Positions 1 through 12,182 of a stretch of 64,000 nucleotides of DNA are shown one piece after another. The notes under the pieces are model-generated. The model was given only the letters and a program-made list of their open reading frames with translations, searched no databases and was not told the origin of the DNA. This stretch comes from Ranitomeya variabilis (lineage: Eukaryota > Chordata > Amphibia > Anura > Dendrobatidae), in NCBI RefSeq assembly GCF_051348905.1, contig NC_135232.1, positions 789,994,775 through 790,058,774 of the forward strand. The letters are read 5' to 3'. Numbering within the stretch: the first letter of the stretch is position 1; each line of letters begins with the position of its first letter. The position numbers and the translations under genes were made by a program.

Positions 1-35
1 TTTGACAAAACACCTACTTCAAGTAAGAGAATTGT

Positions 36-122
36 GGCTCTGTGGCGCAATGGATAGCGCATTGGGACTTCTAGGGAACTGATGTGATTCAAAGTTTGTG
101 GGTTCGAGTCCCACCAGAGTCA
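36..122 (+). tRNA. tRNA-Arg-TCT: tRNA-Arg(UCU)-like copy 1, extra G, probable pseudogene
   Basis: Anticodon TCT is at 70-72 and the 13-nt intron at 74-86. The 5' anticodon strand reads TTGGGA instead of TTGGA, so either a G is bulged or the loop has 8 nt. Variable-loop base G46 is T. The acceptor, D and T arms are intact and base 73 is A. The leader reads GAGAATTGT where other units have GAGACTTGT. The extra G probably upsets splicing or folding. Confidence 0.8.
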
Positions 123-1448
123 TATTTTAAAGTTTGTGTGACATTCATACTTTGTCTCAGTTGTTGGAAATATGAAAAAGGAAAAAAAATGTATCAGATC
201 TGCACTTCATATTAACATTTAGAGAAAATTAGAAGCCGTATTTAGGTTTGAACTTGTCAAAGAACGTAGAAGGAGCAGATACTAAAGGCTCATTGACACA
301 AACAATAGCATATAGGGCACAATAAATTATTGCATATTGTTTGTCTAGTGATTGGTGTTCTGTTTCCTGTTTTCAGTAGTCCCAAGTTCTTTTTTTAATT
401 TGAACCTTTTTAAAAGTCATTTTTGTATGTGTTTACAAGATATGCAAAACATGGACATTCTTTGGCTAAAAAGTGTCGAAATAAGTTTAAAGATGAGAAC
501 AGAGTGATATCAGCTGCCTTGTCCTCATAAACACTTTCTGCTTCGCTAACGAGATCACTGAAATCATGTAAGCAAGTAATTTTTGGAGAGCCGAAATTCA
601 GTGGAAATGAGTTTTTTGTTATTAAGTTAATTTTTATGGTAAGAAATTAGTTTATAATTTTGGACAAATCATCTGAACTCTTTTCATAATAATCTAGCGT
701 TAACACAAATTACCACTATAAAATCTGAAGCAGTAAACTTTGTGAAAGCCAAATTTTGTATCAGTCTGAAATCTTTTGGCCATTAATGTACAGTCCTAGA
801 TATTTTTAGAAAAACTGTAAAAGGAAAAAATGAGGAAAGGAAAAACTTCTAAAGAAAAGCATTGCTGACTTCTAAAATCAGGATATCTAGCAGGAGTACT
901 CCAGAAAATTTCCCTGCATTTATTTGGACTAAAACAAATGTTCTCTGATAGTCTTATCATATGGCTAAAATTATTTCCTTTGTTTTGACTAATATCCTTC
1001 CCAAACCAGTGTCCCATTAGCGTACAATGAAACTGATGTTCCAAGCCATTTTTCTAGGCTTAAGTGCCTAAGGGTCAGTGGCTACTGCATTGAAGCTGTA
1101 GAAAGTAAAAAAGATCAAAGCTTGAGAGTCAGAAACCAGCAAAATCAACCCCTTTTGTGGTCTTGCATACATTACTGTGCCACATTTTACCAACAGGGAA
1201 CTCTGTTAGTAATTTATAATGAACTCCTGGCATGTAAGACTAAAAAAGTGCATGTAATGAGTTTTAGTATGAAATAGATCTTTCCCTTTTACATTATATG
1301 CATTTTCTTTCTGATCAGTTTTACCTTTACAAATAAGAAAACAAAAGCAAAGTTCCATAGAGAAAAGAAATCTTTCTGTTATCCAGTCATCAGGAAAATG
1401 TTGAGTATCTAGATTTGACAAAACACCTACTGCAAGTAAGAGACTTGT
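123..1448. repeat. Typical spacer of the unit, no gene seen
   Basis: This 1326-bp AT-rich stretch stands for the other spacers. In order it holds the pol III TTTT just after the tRNA, an A-rich tract near 176-190, a length-variable site near 283, a T-run ending in TTAA near 390-399 (the site used by the transposon in another unit), an octamer-like ATATGCAAA near 440, a purine-rich block near 820-860, and the conserved tRNA leader ending in GAGACTTGT. I find no second tRNA, snRNA, 5S gene or convincing coding frame on either strand. The 82-codon antisense frame at 796-1044 recurs in almost every unit but is not a gene, because all four differences fixed between unit classes change an amino acid. 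Confidence 0.8.
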
Positions 1449-1455
1449 GGCTCTG

Positions 1456-1466
1456 TGGCGCAATGG
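1456..1466 (+). promoter_or_regulatory. Internal A box of tRNA copy 2
   Basis: TGGCGCAATGG at tRNA bases 8-19 fits the pol III A-box consensus bound by TFIIIC. The same box occurs in most units. Units at 7099, 9925, 16865 and 19690 have T at the purine position (base 9), and units at 33841, 35256 and 63359 have A at base 12. Confidence 0.9.
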
Positions 1467-1512
1467 ATAGCGCATTGGACTTCTAGGGAACTGATGTGAT
1501 TCAAAGGTTGTG

Positions 1513-1523
1513 GGTTCGAGTCC
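1513..1523 (+). promoter_or_regulatory. Internal B box of tRNA copy 2
   Basis: GGTTCGAGTCC (tRNA bases 52-62) is a full match to the B-box consensus, the main TFIIIC contact. Three units (18278, 21103, 23935) have lost the invariant C61 and three (33841, 35256, 63359) the invariant C56. Confidence 0.92.
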
Positions 1524-1536
1524 CACCAGAGTCATA

Positions 1537-1540
1537 TTTT
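1537..1540 (+). terminator. Pol III terminator of tRNA copy 2
   Basis: A TTTT run starts three bases after the discriminator base and would give a short 3' trailer. The same four Ts, followed by AAAG, occur at the same distance in every unit. Four Ts is the minimal strong signal in vertebrates; no longer T-run lies close by as a backup. Confidence 0.85.
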
Positions 1541-2860
1541 AAAGTTTGTGTGACATTCATACTTTGTCTCACTTGTTGGAAATATGAAAAAGGAAAAAAA
1601 ATGTATCAGATCTGCGCTTAATATTAACATTTAGAGAAAATTAGAAGCCGTATTTAGGTTTGAACTTGTCAAAGAACGTAGAAGGAGCAGATACTAAAGG
1701 CTCATTGACACAAACAATAGCATATAGGGCACAATAAATTATTGCATATTGTTTGTCTAGTGATTGGTGTTCTGTTTCCTGTTTTCAGTAGTCCCAAGTT
1801 CTTTTTTTAATTTGAACCTTTTTAAAAGTCATTTTTGTATGTGTTTACAAGATATGCAAAACGTGGACATTCTTTGGCTAAAAAGTGTCGAAATAAGTTT
1901 AAAGATGAGAACAGAGTGATATCAGCTGCCTTGTCCTCATAAACACTTTCTGCTTCGCTAACGAGATCACTGAAATCATGTAAGCAGGTAATTTTTGGAG
2001 AGCCGAAATTCAGTGGAAATGAGTTTTTTGTTATTAAGTTAATTTTTATGGTAAGAAATTAGTTTATAATTTTGGACAAATCATCTGATCTCTTTTCATA
2101 ATAATCTAGCGTTAACACAAATTACCACTATAAAATCTGAAGCAGTAAACTTTGTGAAAGCCAAATTTTGTATCAGTCTGAAATCTTTTGGCCATTAATG
2201 TACAGTCCTAGATATTTTTAGAAAAACTGTAAAAGGAAAAAATGAGGAAAGGAAAAACTTCTAAAGAAAAGCATTGCTGACTTCTAAAATCAGGATATCT
2301 AGCAGGAGTACTCCAGAAAATTTCCCTGCATTTATTTGGACTAAAACAAATGTTCTCTGATAGTCTTATCATATGGCTAAAATTATTTCCTTTGTTTTGA
2401 CTAATATCCTTCCCAAACCAGTGTCCCATTAGCGTACAATGAAACTGATGTTCCAAGCCATTTTTCTAGGCTTAAGTTCCTAAGGGTCAGTGGCTACTGC
2501 ATTGAAGCTGTAGAAAGTAAAAAAGATCAAAGCTTGAGAGTCAGAAACCAGCAAAGTCAACCCCTTTTGTGGTCTTGCATACATTACTGTGCCACATTTT
2601 ACCAACAGGGAACTCTATTAGTAATTTATAATGAACTCCTGGCATGTAAGACTAAAAAAGTGCATGTAATGAGTTTTAGTATGAAATAGATCTTTCCCTT
2701 TTACATTATATGCATTTTCTTTCTGATCAGTTTTACCTTTACAAATAAGAAAACAAAAGCAAAGTTCCATAGAGAAAAGAAATCTTTCTGTTATCCAGTC
2801 ATCAGGAACATGTTGAGTATCTAGATTTGACAAAACACCTACTTCAAGTAAGAGACTTGT

Positions 2861-2946
2861 GGCTCTGTGGCGCAATGGATAGTGCATTGGACTTCTAGGG
2901 AACTGATGTGATTCAAAGGTTGTGGGTTCGAGTCCCACCAGAGTCA
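2861..2946 (+). tRNA. tRNA-Arg-TCT: tRNA-Arg(UCU), copy 3
   Basis: Anticodon TCT is at 2894-2896 and the intron at 2898-2910. It is as copy 2 except for C23 to T, which turns a D-stem pair into a G12-U23 wobble and should be tolerated. Base 73 is A. Copies 2 and 3 share GTCTCACTTG just downstream, a marker not seen in the other units. Confidence 0.93.
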
Positions 2947-4272
2947 TATTTTAAAGTTTGTGTGACATTCATACTTTGTCTCACTTGTTGGAAATATGAA
3001 AAAGGAAAAAAAATGTATCAGATCTGCGCTTAATATTAACATTTAGAGAAAATTAGAAGCCGTATTTAGGTTTGAACTTGTCAAAGAATGTAGAAGGAGC
3101 AGATACTAAAGGCTCATTGACACAAACAATAGCATATAGGGCACAATAAATTATTGCATATTGTTTGTCTAGTGATTGGTGTTCTGTTTCCTGTTTTCAG
3201 TAGTCCCAAGTTGTTTTTTTAATTTGAACCTTTTTAAAAGTCATTTTTGTATGTGTTTACAAGATATGCAAAACGTGGACATTCTTTGGCTAAAAAGTGT
3301 CGAAATAAGTTTAAAGATGAGAACAGAGTGATATCAGCTGCCTTGTCCTCATAAACACTTTCTGCTTCGCTAACGAGATCACTGAAATCATGTAAGCAGG
3401 TAATTTTTGGAGAGCCGAAATTCAGTGGAAATGAGTTTTTTGTTATTAAGTTAATTTTTATGGTAAGAAATTAGTTTATAATTTTGGACAAATCATCTGA
3501 ACTCTTTTCATAATAATCTAGCGTTAACACAAATTACCACTATAAAATCTGAAGCAGTAAACTTTGTGAAAGCCAAATTTTGTATCAGTCTGAAATCTTT
3601 TGGCCATTAATGTACAGTCCTAGATATTTTTAGAAAAACTGTAAAAGGAAAAAATGAGGAAAGGAAAAACTTCTAAAGAAAAGCATTGCTGACTTCTAAA
3701 ATCAGGATATCTAGCAGGAGTACTCCAGAAAATTTCCCTGCATTTATTTGGACTAAAACAAATGTTCTCTGATAGTCTTATCATATGGCTAAAATTATTT
3801 CCTTTGTTTTGACTAATATCCTTCCCAAACCAGTGTCCCATTAGCGTACAATGAAACTGATGTTCCAAGCCATTTTTCTAGGCTTAAGTTCCTAAGGGTC
3901 AGTGGCTACTGCATTGAAGCTGTAGAAAGTAAAAAAGATCAAAGCTCGAGAGTCAGAAACCAGCAAAGTCAACCCCTTTTGTGGTCTTGCATACATTACT
4001 GTGCCACATTTTACCAACAGGGAACTCTATTAGTAATTTATAATGAACTCCTGGCATGTAAGACTAAAAAAGTGCATGTAATGAGTTTTAGTATGAAATA
4101 GATCTTTCCCTTTTACATTATATGCATTTTCTTTCTGATCAGTTTTACCTTTACAAATAAGAAAACAAAAGCAAAGTTCCATAGAGAAAAGAAATCTTTC
4201 TGTTATCCAGTCATCAGGAAAATGTTGAGTATCTAGATTTGACAAAACACCTACTTCAAGTAAGAGACTTGT

Positions 4273-4359
4273 GGCTCTGTGGCGCAATGGATAGCGCATT
4301 GGGACTTCTAGGGAACTGATGTGATTCAAAGTTTGTGGGTTCGAGTCCCACCAGAGTCA
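4273..4359 (+). tRNA. tRNA-Arg-TCT: tRNA-Arg(UCU)-like copy 4, extra G, probable pseudogene
   Basis: Anticodon at 4307-4309, intron at 4311-4323. It has the inserted G in the anticodon stem and T46, as in copy 1, with A73. Promoter boxes and terminator are intact, so transcription is likely even if the RNA folds or splices badly. Confidence 0.8.
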
Positions 4360-5685
4360 TATTTTAAAGTTTGTGTGACATTCATACTTTGTCTCAGTTG
4401 TTGGAAATATGAAAAAGGAAAAAAAATGTATCAGATCTGCACTTCATATTAACATTTAGAGAAAATTAGAAGCCGTATTTAGGTTTGAACTTGTCAAAGA
4501 ACGTAGAAGGAGCAGATACTAAAGGCCCATTGACACAAACAATAGCATATAGGGCACAATAAATTATTGCATATTGTTTGTCTAGTGATTGGTGTTCTGT
4601 TTCCTGTTTTCAGTAGTCCCAAGTTCTTTTTTTAATTTGAACCTTTTTAAAAGTCATTTTTGTATGTGTTTACAAGATATGCAAAACGTGGACATTCTTT
4701 GGCTAAAAAGTGTCGAAATAAGTTTAAAGATGAGAACAGAGTGATATCAGCTGCCTTGTCCTCATAAACACTTTCTGCTTCGCTAACGAGATCACTGAAA
4801 TCATGTAAGCAAGTAATTTTTGGAGAGCCGAAATTCAGTGGAAATGAGTTTTTTGTTATTAAGTTAATTTTTATGGTAAGAAATTAGTTTATAATTTTGG
4901 ACAAATCATCTGAACTCTTTTCATAATAATCTAGCGTTAACACAAATTACCACTATAAAATCTGAAGCAGTAAACTTTGTGAAAGCCAAATTTTGTATCA
5001 GTCTGAAATCTTTTGGCCATTAATGTACAGTCCTAGATATTTTTAGAAAAACTGTAAAAGGAAAAAATGAGGAAAGGAAAAACTTCTAAAGAAAAGCATT
5101 GCTGACTTCTAAAATCAGGATATCTAGCAGGAGTACTCCAGAAAATTTCCCTGCATTTATTTGGACTAAAACAAATGTTCTCTGATAGTCTTATCATATG
5201 GCTAAAATTATTTCCTTTGTTTTGACTAATATCCTTCCCAAACCAGTGTCCCATTAGCGTACAATGAAACTGATGTTCCAAGCCATTTTTCTAGGCTTAA
5301 GTTCCTAAGGGTCAGTGGCTACTGCATTGAAGCTGTAGAAAGTAAAAAAGATCAAAGCTTGAGAGTCAGAAACCAGCAAAGTCAACCCCTTTTGTGGTCT
5401 TGCATACATTACTGTGCCACATTTTACCAACAGGGAACTCTATTAGTAATTTATAATGAACTCCTGGCATGTAAGACTAAAAAAGTGCATGTAATGAGTT
5501 TTAGTATGAAATAGATCTTTCCCTTTTACATTATATGCATTTTCTTTCTGATCAGTTTTACCTTTACAAATAAGAAATCAAAAGCAAAGTTCCATAGAGA
5601 AAAGAAATCTTTCTGTTATCCAGTCATCAGGAAAATGTTGAGTATCTAGATTTGACAAAACACCTACTTCAAGTAAGAGACTTGT

Positions 5686-5772
5686 GGCTCTGTGGCGCAA
5701 TGGATAGCGCTTTGGGACCTCTAGGGAACTGATGTGATTCAAAGTTTGTGGGTTCGAGTCCCACCAGAGTCA
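5686..5772 (+). tRNA. tRNA-Arg-TCT: tRNA-Arg(UCU)-like copy 5, extra G and T33C, probable pseudogene
   Basis: Anticodon TCT at 5720-5722, intron at 5724-5736. Besides the extra G and T46 it has A26 to T and T33 to C. U33 makes the U-turn of the anticodon loop and is nearly universal, so a mature product would be poor in translation. It is the same as the copy at 8512, two units on. Confidence 0.75.
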
Positions 5773-7098
5773 TATTTTAAAGTTTGTGTGACATTCATAC
5801 TTTGTCTCAGTTGTTGGAAATATGAAAAAGGAAAAAAAATGTATCAGATCTGCACTTCATATTAACATTTAGAGAAAATTAGAAGCCGTATTTAGGTTTG
5901 AACTTGTCAAAGAACGTAGAAGGAGCAGATACTAAAGGCTCATTGACACAAACAATAGCATATAGGGCACAATAAATTATTGCATATTGTTTGTCTAGTG
6001 ATTGGTGTTCTGTTTCCTGTTTTCAGTAGTCCCAAGTTCTTTTTTTAATTTGAACCTTTTTAAAAGTCATTTTTGTATGTGTTTACAAGATATGCAAAAC
6101 GTGGACATTCTTTGGCTAAAAAGTGTCGAAATAAGTTTAAAGATGAGAACAGAGTGATATCAGCTGCCTTGTCCTCATAAACACTTTCTGCTTCGCTAAC
6201 GAGATCACTGAAATCATGTAAGCAAGTAATTTTTGGAGAGCCGAAATTCAGTGGAAATGAGTTTTTTGTTATTAAGTTAATTTTTATGGTAAGAAATTAG
6301 TTTATAATTTTGGACAAATCATCTGAACTCTTTTCATAATAATCTAGCGTTAACACAAATTACCACTATAAAATCTGAAGCAGTAAACTTTGTGAAAGCC
6401 AAATTTTGTATCAGTCTGAAATCTTTTGGCCATTAATGTACAGTCCTAGATATTTTTAGAAAAACTGTAAAAGGAAAAAATGAGGAAAGGAAAAACTTCT
6501 AAAGAAAAGCATTGCTGACTTCTAAAATCAGGATATCTAGCAGGAGTACTCCAGAAAATTTCCCTGCATTTATTTGGACTAAAACAAATGTTCTCTGATA
6601 GTCTTATCATATGGCTAAAATTATTTCCTTTGTTTTGACTAATATCCTTCCCAAACCAGTGTCCCATTAGCGTACAATGAAACTGATGTTCCAAGCCATT
6701 TTTCTAGGCTTAAGTTCCTAAGGGTCAGTGGCTACTGCATTGAAGCTGTAGAAAGTAAAAAAGATCAAAGCTTGAGAGTCAGAAACCAGCAAAGTCAACC
6801 CCTTTTGTGGTCTTGCATACATTACTGTGCCACATTTTACCAACAGGGAACTCTATTAGTAATTTATAATGAACTCCTGGCATGTAAGACTAAAAAAGTG
6901 CATGTAATGAGTTTTAGTATGAAATAGATCTTTCCCTTTTACATTATATGCATTTTCTTTCTGATCAGTTTTACCTTTACAAATAAGAAAACAAAAGCAA
7001 AGTTCCATAGAGAAAAGAAATCTTTCTGTTATCCAGTCATCAGGAAAATGTTGAGTATCTAGATTTGACAAAACACCTACTTCAAGTAAGAGACTTGT

Positions 7099-7185
7099 GG
7101 CTCTGTTGCGCAATGGATAGCGCATTGGGACTTCTAGGGAACTGATGTGATTCAAAGTTTGTGGGTTCGAGTCCCACCAGAGTCA
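7099..7185 (+). tRNA. tRNA-Arg-TCT: tRNA-Arg(UCU)-like copy 6, extra G and G9T, probable pseudogene
   Basis: Anticodon at 7133-7135, intron at 7137-7149. It has the extra G and T46. It also has G9 to T, which breaks the purine of the A box (TTGCGC instead of TGGCGC) and a tertiary-core base. A73. Confidence 0.75.
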
Positions 7186-8511
7186 TATTTTAAAGTTTGT
7201 GTGACATTCATACTTTGTCTCAGTTGTTGGAAATATGAAAAAGGAAAAAAAATGTATCAGATCTGCACTTCATATTAACATTTAGAGAAAATTAGAAGCC
7301 GTATTTAGGTTTGAACTTGTCAAAGAACGTAGAAGGAGCAGATACTAAAGGCTCATTGACACAAACAATAGCATATAGGGCACAATAAATTATTGCATAT
7401 TGTTTGTCTAGTGATTGGTGTTCTGTTTCCTGTTTTCAGTAGTCCCAAGTTCTTTTTTTAATTTGAACCTTTTTAAAAGTCATTTTTGTATGTGTTTACA
7501 AGATATGCAAAACGTGGACATTCTTTGGCTAAAAAGTGTCGAAATAAGTTTAAAGATGAGAACAGAGTGATATCAGCTGCCTTGTCCTCATAAACACTTT
7601 CTGCTTCGCTAACGAGATCACTGAAATCATGTAAGCAAGTAATTTTTGGAGAGCCGAAATTCAGTGGAAATGAGTTTTTTGTTATTAAGTTAATTTTTAT
7701 GGTAAGAAATTAGTTTATAATTTTGGACAAATCATCTGAACTCTTTTCATAATAATCTAGCGTTAACACAAATTACCACTATAAAATCTGAAGCAGTAAA
7801 CTTTGTGAAAGCCAAATTTTGTATCAGTCTGAAATCTTTTGGCCATTAATGTACAGTCCTAGATATTTTTAGAAAAACTGTAAAAGGAAAAAATGAGGAA
7901 AGGAAAAACTTCTAAAGAAAAGCATTGCTGACTTCTAAAATCAGGATATCTAGCAGGAGTACTCCAGAAAATTTCCCTGCATTTATTTGGACTAAAACAA
8001 ATGTTCTCTGATAGTCTTATCATATGGCTAAAATTATTTCCTTTGTTTTGACTAATATCCTTCCCAAACCAGTGTCCCATTAGCGTACAATGAAACTGAT
8101 GTTCCAAGCCATTTTTCTAGGCTTAAGTTCCTAAGGGTCAGTGGCTACTGCATTGAAGCTGTAGAAAGTAAAAAAGATCAAAGCTTGAGAGTCAGAAACC
8201 AGCAAAGTCAACCCCTTTTGTGGTCTTGCATACATTACTGTGCCACATTTTACCAACAGGGAACTCTATTAGTAATTTATAATGAACTCCTGGCATGTAA
8301 GACTAAAAAAGTGCATGTAATGAGTTTTAGTATGAAATAGATCTTTCCCTTTTACATTATATGCATTTTCTTTCTGATCAGTTTTACCTTTACAAATAAG
8401 AAATCAAAAGCAAAGTTCCATAGAGAAAAGAAATCTTTCTGTTATCCAGTCATCAGGAAAATGTTGAGTATCTAGATTTGACAAAACACCTACTTCAAGT
8501 AAGAGACTTGT

Positions 8512-8598
8512 GGCTCTGTGGCGCAATGGATAGCGCTTTGGGACCTCTAGGGAACTGATGTGATTCAAAGTTTGTGGGTTCGAGTCCCACCAGAGTCA
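8512..8598 (+). tRNA. tRNA-Arg-TCT: tRNA-Arg(UCU)-like copy 7, extra G and T33C, probable pseudogene
   Basis: Anticodon at 8546-8548, intron at 8550-8562. It carries the same set of changes as copy 5 (extra G, A26T, T33C, T46), as expected from duplication of a two-unit block. Confidence 0.75.
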
Positions 8599-9924
8599 TA
8601 TTTTAAAGTTTGTGTGACATTCATACTTTGTCTCAGTTGTTGGAAATATGAAAAAGGAAAAAAAATGTATCAGATCTGCACTTCATATTAACATTTAGAG
8701 AAAATTAGAAGCCGTATTTAGGTTTGAACTTGTCAAAGAACGTAGAAGGAGCAGATACTAAAGGCTCATTGACACAAACAATAGCATATAGGGCACAATA
8801 AATTATTGCATATTGTTTGTCTAGTGATTGGTGTTCTGTTTCCTGTTTTCAGTAGTCCCAAGTTCTTTTTTTAATTTGAACCTTTTTAAAAGTCATTTTT
8901 GTATGTGTTTACAAGATATGCAAAACGTGGACATTCTTTGGCTAAAAAGTGTCGAAATAAGTTTAAAGATGAGAACAGAGTGATATCAGCTGCCTTGTCC
9001 TCATAAACACTTTCTGCTTCGCTAACGAGATCACTGAAATCATGTAAGCAAGTAATTTTTGGAGAGCCGAAATTCAGTGGAAATGAGTTTTTTGTTATTA
9101 AGTTAATTTTTATGGTAAGAAATTAGTTTATAATTTTGGACAAATCATCTGAACTCTTTTCATAATAATCTAGCGTTAACACAAATTACCACTATAAAAT
9201 CTGAAGCAGTAAACTTTGTGAAAGCCAAATTTTGTATCAGTCTGAAATCTTTTGGCCATTAATGTACAGTCCTAGATATTTTTAGAAAAACTGTAAAAGG
9301 AAAAAATGAGGAAAGGAAAAACTTCTAAAGAAAAGCATTGCTGACTTCTAAAATCAGGATATCTAGCAGGAGTACTCCAGAAAATTTCCCTGCATTTATT
9401 TGGACTAAAACAAATGTTCTCTGATAGTCTTATCATATGGCTAAAATTATTTCCTTTGTTTTGACTAATATCCTTCCCAAACCAGTGTCCCATTAGCGTA
9501 CAATGAAACTGATGTTCCAAGCCATTTTTCTAGGCTTAAGTTCCTAAGGGTCAGTGGCTACTGCATTGAAGCTGTAGAAAGTAAAAAAGATCAAAGCTTG
9601 AGAGTCAGAAACCAGCAAAGTCAACCCCTTTTGTGGTCTTGCATACATTACTGTGCCACATTTTACCAACAGGGAACTCTATTAGTAATTTATAATGAAC
9701 TCCTGGCATGTAAGACTAAAAAAGTGCATGTAATGAGTTTTAGTATGAAATAGATCTTTCCCTTTTACATTATATGCATTTTCTTTCTGATCAGTTTTAC
9801 CTTTACAAATAAGAAAACAAAAGCAAAGTTCCATAGAGAAAAGAAATCTTTCTGTTATCCAGTCATCAGGAAAATGTTGAGTATCTAGATTTGACAAAAC
9901 ACCTACTTCAAGTAAGAGACTTGT

Positions 9925-10011
9925 GGCTCTGTTGCGCAATGGATAGCGCATTGGGACTTCTAGGGAACTGATGTGATTCAAAGTTTGTGGGTTCGAGTCC
10001 CACCAGAGTCA
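9925..10011 (+). tRNA. tRNA-Arg-TCT: tRNA-Arg(UCU)-like copy 8, extra G and G9T, probable pseudogene
   Basis: Anticodon at 9959-9961, intron at 9963-9975. It carries the same changes as copy 6. Its downstream spacer differs from that of copy 6: near 10977 it reads ACTGTATTG and near 11008 ATCAAACC, markers otherwise tied to the C61A lineage further right. Confidence 0.75.
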
Positions 10012-11337
10012 TATTTTAAAGTTTGTGTGACATTCATACTTTGTCTCAGTTGTTGGAAATATGAAAAAGGAAAAAAAATGTATCAGATCTGCACTTCATA
10101 TTAACATTTAGAGAAAATTAGAAGCCGTATTTAGGTTTGAACTTGTCAAAGAACGTAGAAGGAGCAGATACTAAAGGCTCATTGACACAAACAATAGCAT
10201 ATAGGGCACAATAAATTATTGCATATTGTTTGTCTAGTGATTGGTGTTCTGTTTCCTGTTTTCAGTAGTCCCAAGTTCTTTTTTTAATTTGAACCTTTTT
10301 AAAAGTCATTTTTGTATGTGTTTACAAGATATGCAAAACGTGGACATTCTTTGGCTAAAAAGTGTCGAAATAAGTTTAAAGATGAGAACAGAGTGATATC
10401 AGCTGCCTTGTCCTCATAAACACTTTCTGCTTCGCTAACGAGATCACTGAAATCATGTAAGCAAGTAATTTTTGGAGAGCCGAAATTCAGTGGAAATGAG
10501 TTTTTTGTTATTAAGTTAATTTTTATGGTAAGAAATTAGTTTATAATTTTGGACAAATCATCTGAACTCTTTTCATAATAATCTAGCGTTAACACAAATT
10601 ACCACTATAAAATCTGAAGCAGTAAACTTTGTGAAAGCCAAATTTTGTATCAGTCTGAAATCTTTTGGCCATTAATGTACAGTCCTAGATATTTTTAGAA
10701 AAACTGTAAAAGGAAAAAATGAGGAAAGGAAAAACTTCTAAAGAAAAGCATTGCTGACTTCTAAAATCAGGATATCTAGCAGGAGTACTCCAGAAAATTT
10801 CCCTGCATTTATTTGGACTAAAACAAATGTTCTCTGATAGCCTTATCATATGGCTAAAATTATTTCCTTTGTTTTGACTAATATCCTTCCCAAACCAGTG
10901 TCCCATTAGCGTACAATGAAACTGATGTTCCAAGCCATTTTTCTAGGCTTAAGTTCCTAAGGGTCAGTGGCTACTGTATTGAAGCTGTAGAAAGTAAAAA
11001 AGATCAAACCTTGAGAGTCAGAAACCAGCAAAATCAACCCCTTTTGTGGTCTTGCATACATTACTGTGCCACATTTTACCAACAGGGAACTCTGTTAGTA
11101 ATTTATAATGAACTCCTGGCATGTAAGACTAAAAAAGTGCATGTAATGAGTTTTAGTATGAAATAGATCTTTCCCTTTTACATTATATGCATTTTCTTTC
11201 TGATCAGTTTTACCTTTACAAATAAGAAAACAAAAGCAAAGTTCCATAGAGAAAAGAAATCTTTCTGTTATCCAGTCATCAGGAAAATGTTGAGTATCTA
11301 GATTTGACAAAACACCTACTTAAAGTAAGAGACTTGT

Positions 11338-11424
11338 GGCTCTGTGGCGCAATGGATAGCGCATTGGGACTTCTAGGGAACTGATGTGATTCAAAGTTTG
11401 TGGGTTCGAGTCCCACCAGAGTCA
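11338..11424 (+). tRNA. tRNA-Arg-TCT: tRNA-Arg(UCU)-like copy 9, extra G, probable pseudogene
   Basis: Anticodon at 11372-11374, intron at 11376-11388. It has the extra G and T46 with A73. Its leader reads ACTTAAAG, a private change from ACTTCAAG. The spacer that follows is the one interrupted by the transposon. Confidence 0.8.
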
Positions 11425-11696
11425 TATTTTAAAGTTTGTGTGACATTCATACTTTGTCTCAGTTGTTGGAAATATGAAAAAGGAAAAAAAATGTATCAGA
11501 TCTGCACTTCATATTAACATTTAGAGAAAATTAGAAGCCGTATTTAGGTTTGAACTTGTCAAAGAACGTAGAAGGAGCAGATACTAAAGGCTCATTGACA
11601 CAAACAATAGCATATAGGGCACAATAAATTATTGCATATTGTTTGTCTAGTGATTGGTGTTCTGTTTCCTGTTTTCAGTAGTCCCAAGTTCTTTTT

Positions 11697-11700
11697 TTAA
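11697..11700. repeat. TTAA target-site duplication, left
   Basis: This TTAA abuts the left end of the inserted element. The empty site in the other units has a single TTAA at this point, inside a T-run followed by TTTGAACC. Confidence 0.95.
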
Positions 11701-11800
11701 CCCCTTCACCCCCGGAGCTTTTTCCGTTTTTCCATTTTCGTTTTTCGCTACCCTCCTTCCCAGAGCCATAACTTTTTTATTTTTCCGTCAATTTGGCCAT

Positions 11801-11824
11801 GTGAGGGCTTATTTTTTGCGGGAC
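11801..11824 (+). repeat. Internal motif of the transposon, copy 1
   Basis: GTGAGGGCTTATTTTTTGCG is followed by a GA-CGAG-type tail. It recurs, slightly diverged, about 353 bp further on. Similar AT-rich context precedes both, so the left part of the element may have arisen by internal duplication. Confidence 0.6.
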
Positions 11825-12153
11825 GAGTTGTACTTTTGAACGACATCATTGGTTTTAGCATGTCGTGTACTAGAAAACGGGAAAAAAATTCCAAGTGCAG
11901 TGAAATTGCAAAAAAAGTGCAATCCCACACTTGTTTTTTGCTTGCCTATTTTGCTAGGTTCACTAAATGCTAAAACTGACCTGCCATTATGATTCTCCAG
12001 GTCACTACGAGTTTATAGACACCTAACATGACTAGGTTATTTTTCACCTAAGTGGTGAAAAAAAATTCCAAACTTTGCAAAAAACAAAACAAAACAAAAT
12101 TGCGCCATTTTCCGATACTCGTAGCGTCTCCATTTTTCGTGATCTGGGGTCAG

Positions 12154-12182
12154 GTGAGGGCTTATTTTTTGCGTGCCGAGCT
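12154..12182 (+). repeat. Internal motif of the transposon, copy 2
   Basis: GTGAGGGCTTATTTTTTGCG appears again, followed by TGCCGAGCTGG where the first copy has GGACGAGTTG. A CAAAA-type simple repeat lies about 65 bp upstream (12081-12100). Confidence 0.6.

Larger units (their letters stand above)
1449..1534 (+). tRNA. tRNA-Arg-TCT: tRNA-Arg(UCU), copy 2 (reference copy)
   Basis: This gene makes the nuclear tRNA that carries arginine to AGA codons (AGG by wobble or modification). Exon 1 is 1449-1485, the intron 1486-1498 (GGGAACTGATGTG) and exon 2 1499-1534. All four arms pair: the acceptor GGCTCTG/CAGAGTC with one G2-U71 wobble, the D stem GCGC/GCGC, the anticodon stem TTGGA/TTCAA with a G-U pair, and the T stem GTGGG/CCCAC. 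The anticodon TCT is at 1482-1484 and the intron starts one base 3' of it, the usual eukaryotic position. C32 can pair with the G three bases before the 3' splice site, the anticodon-intron pair typical of these introns. Base 73 is A and no CCA is encoded. Both promoter boxes and the TTTT are present. Confidence 0.97.
5686..11337 (+). repeat. Two-unit higher-order repeat, loci 5-8
   Basis: Loci 5 and 7 share A26T and T33C plus AAATCAAAAGC upstream, while loci 6 and 8 share G9 to T. The pattern therefore repeats every 2826 bp rather than every 1413 bp. This points to duplication of a dimer, most simply by unequal crossing-over. The match fades in the last spacer, which carries markers of a different lineage near 10977-11010. 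Confidence 0.85.

Noticed and set aside
397-407. B-box-like GGTTCAAATTA on the minus strand in every spacer
   Set aside because: It lacks the last two Cs of the consensus, has no A box upstream and no tRNA-like folding around it; the resemblance is probably chance.
437-447. Octamer-like ATATGCAAA in every spacer, as in snRNA gene enhancers
   Set aside because: It is about 1 kb upstream of the next tRNA, no snRNA promoter element or snRNA gene follows, and one unit (near 56700) has lost it.
1206-1535. Minus-strand 99-109-codon frames, one per unit, overlapping the tRNA
   Set aside because: They are the tRNA read backwards plus leader; the stretch with DSNPQP-type text in another frame is a well-known false protein from antisense tRNA-Arg. 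Several start only at non-ATG codons.
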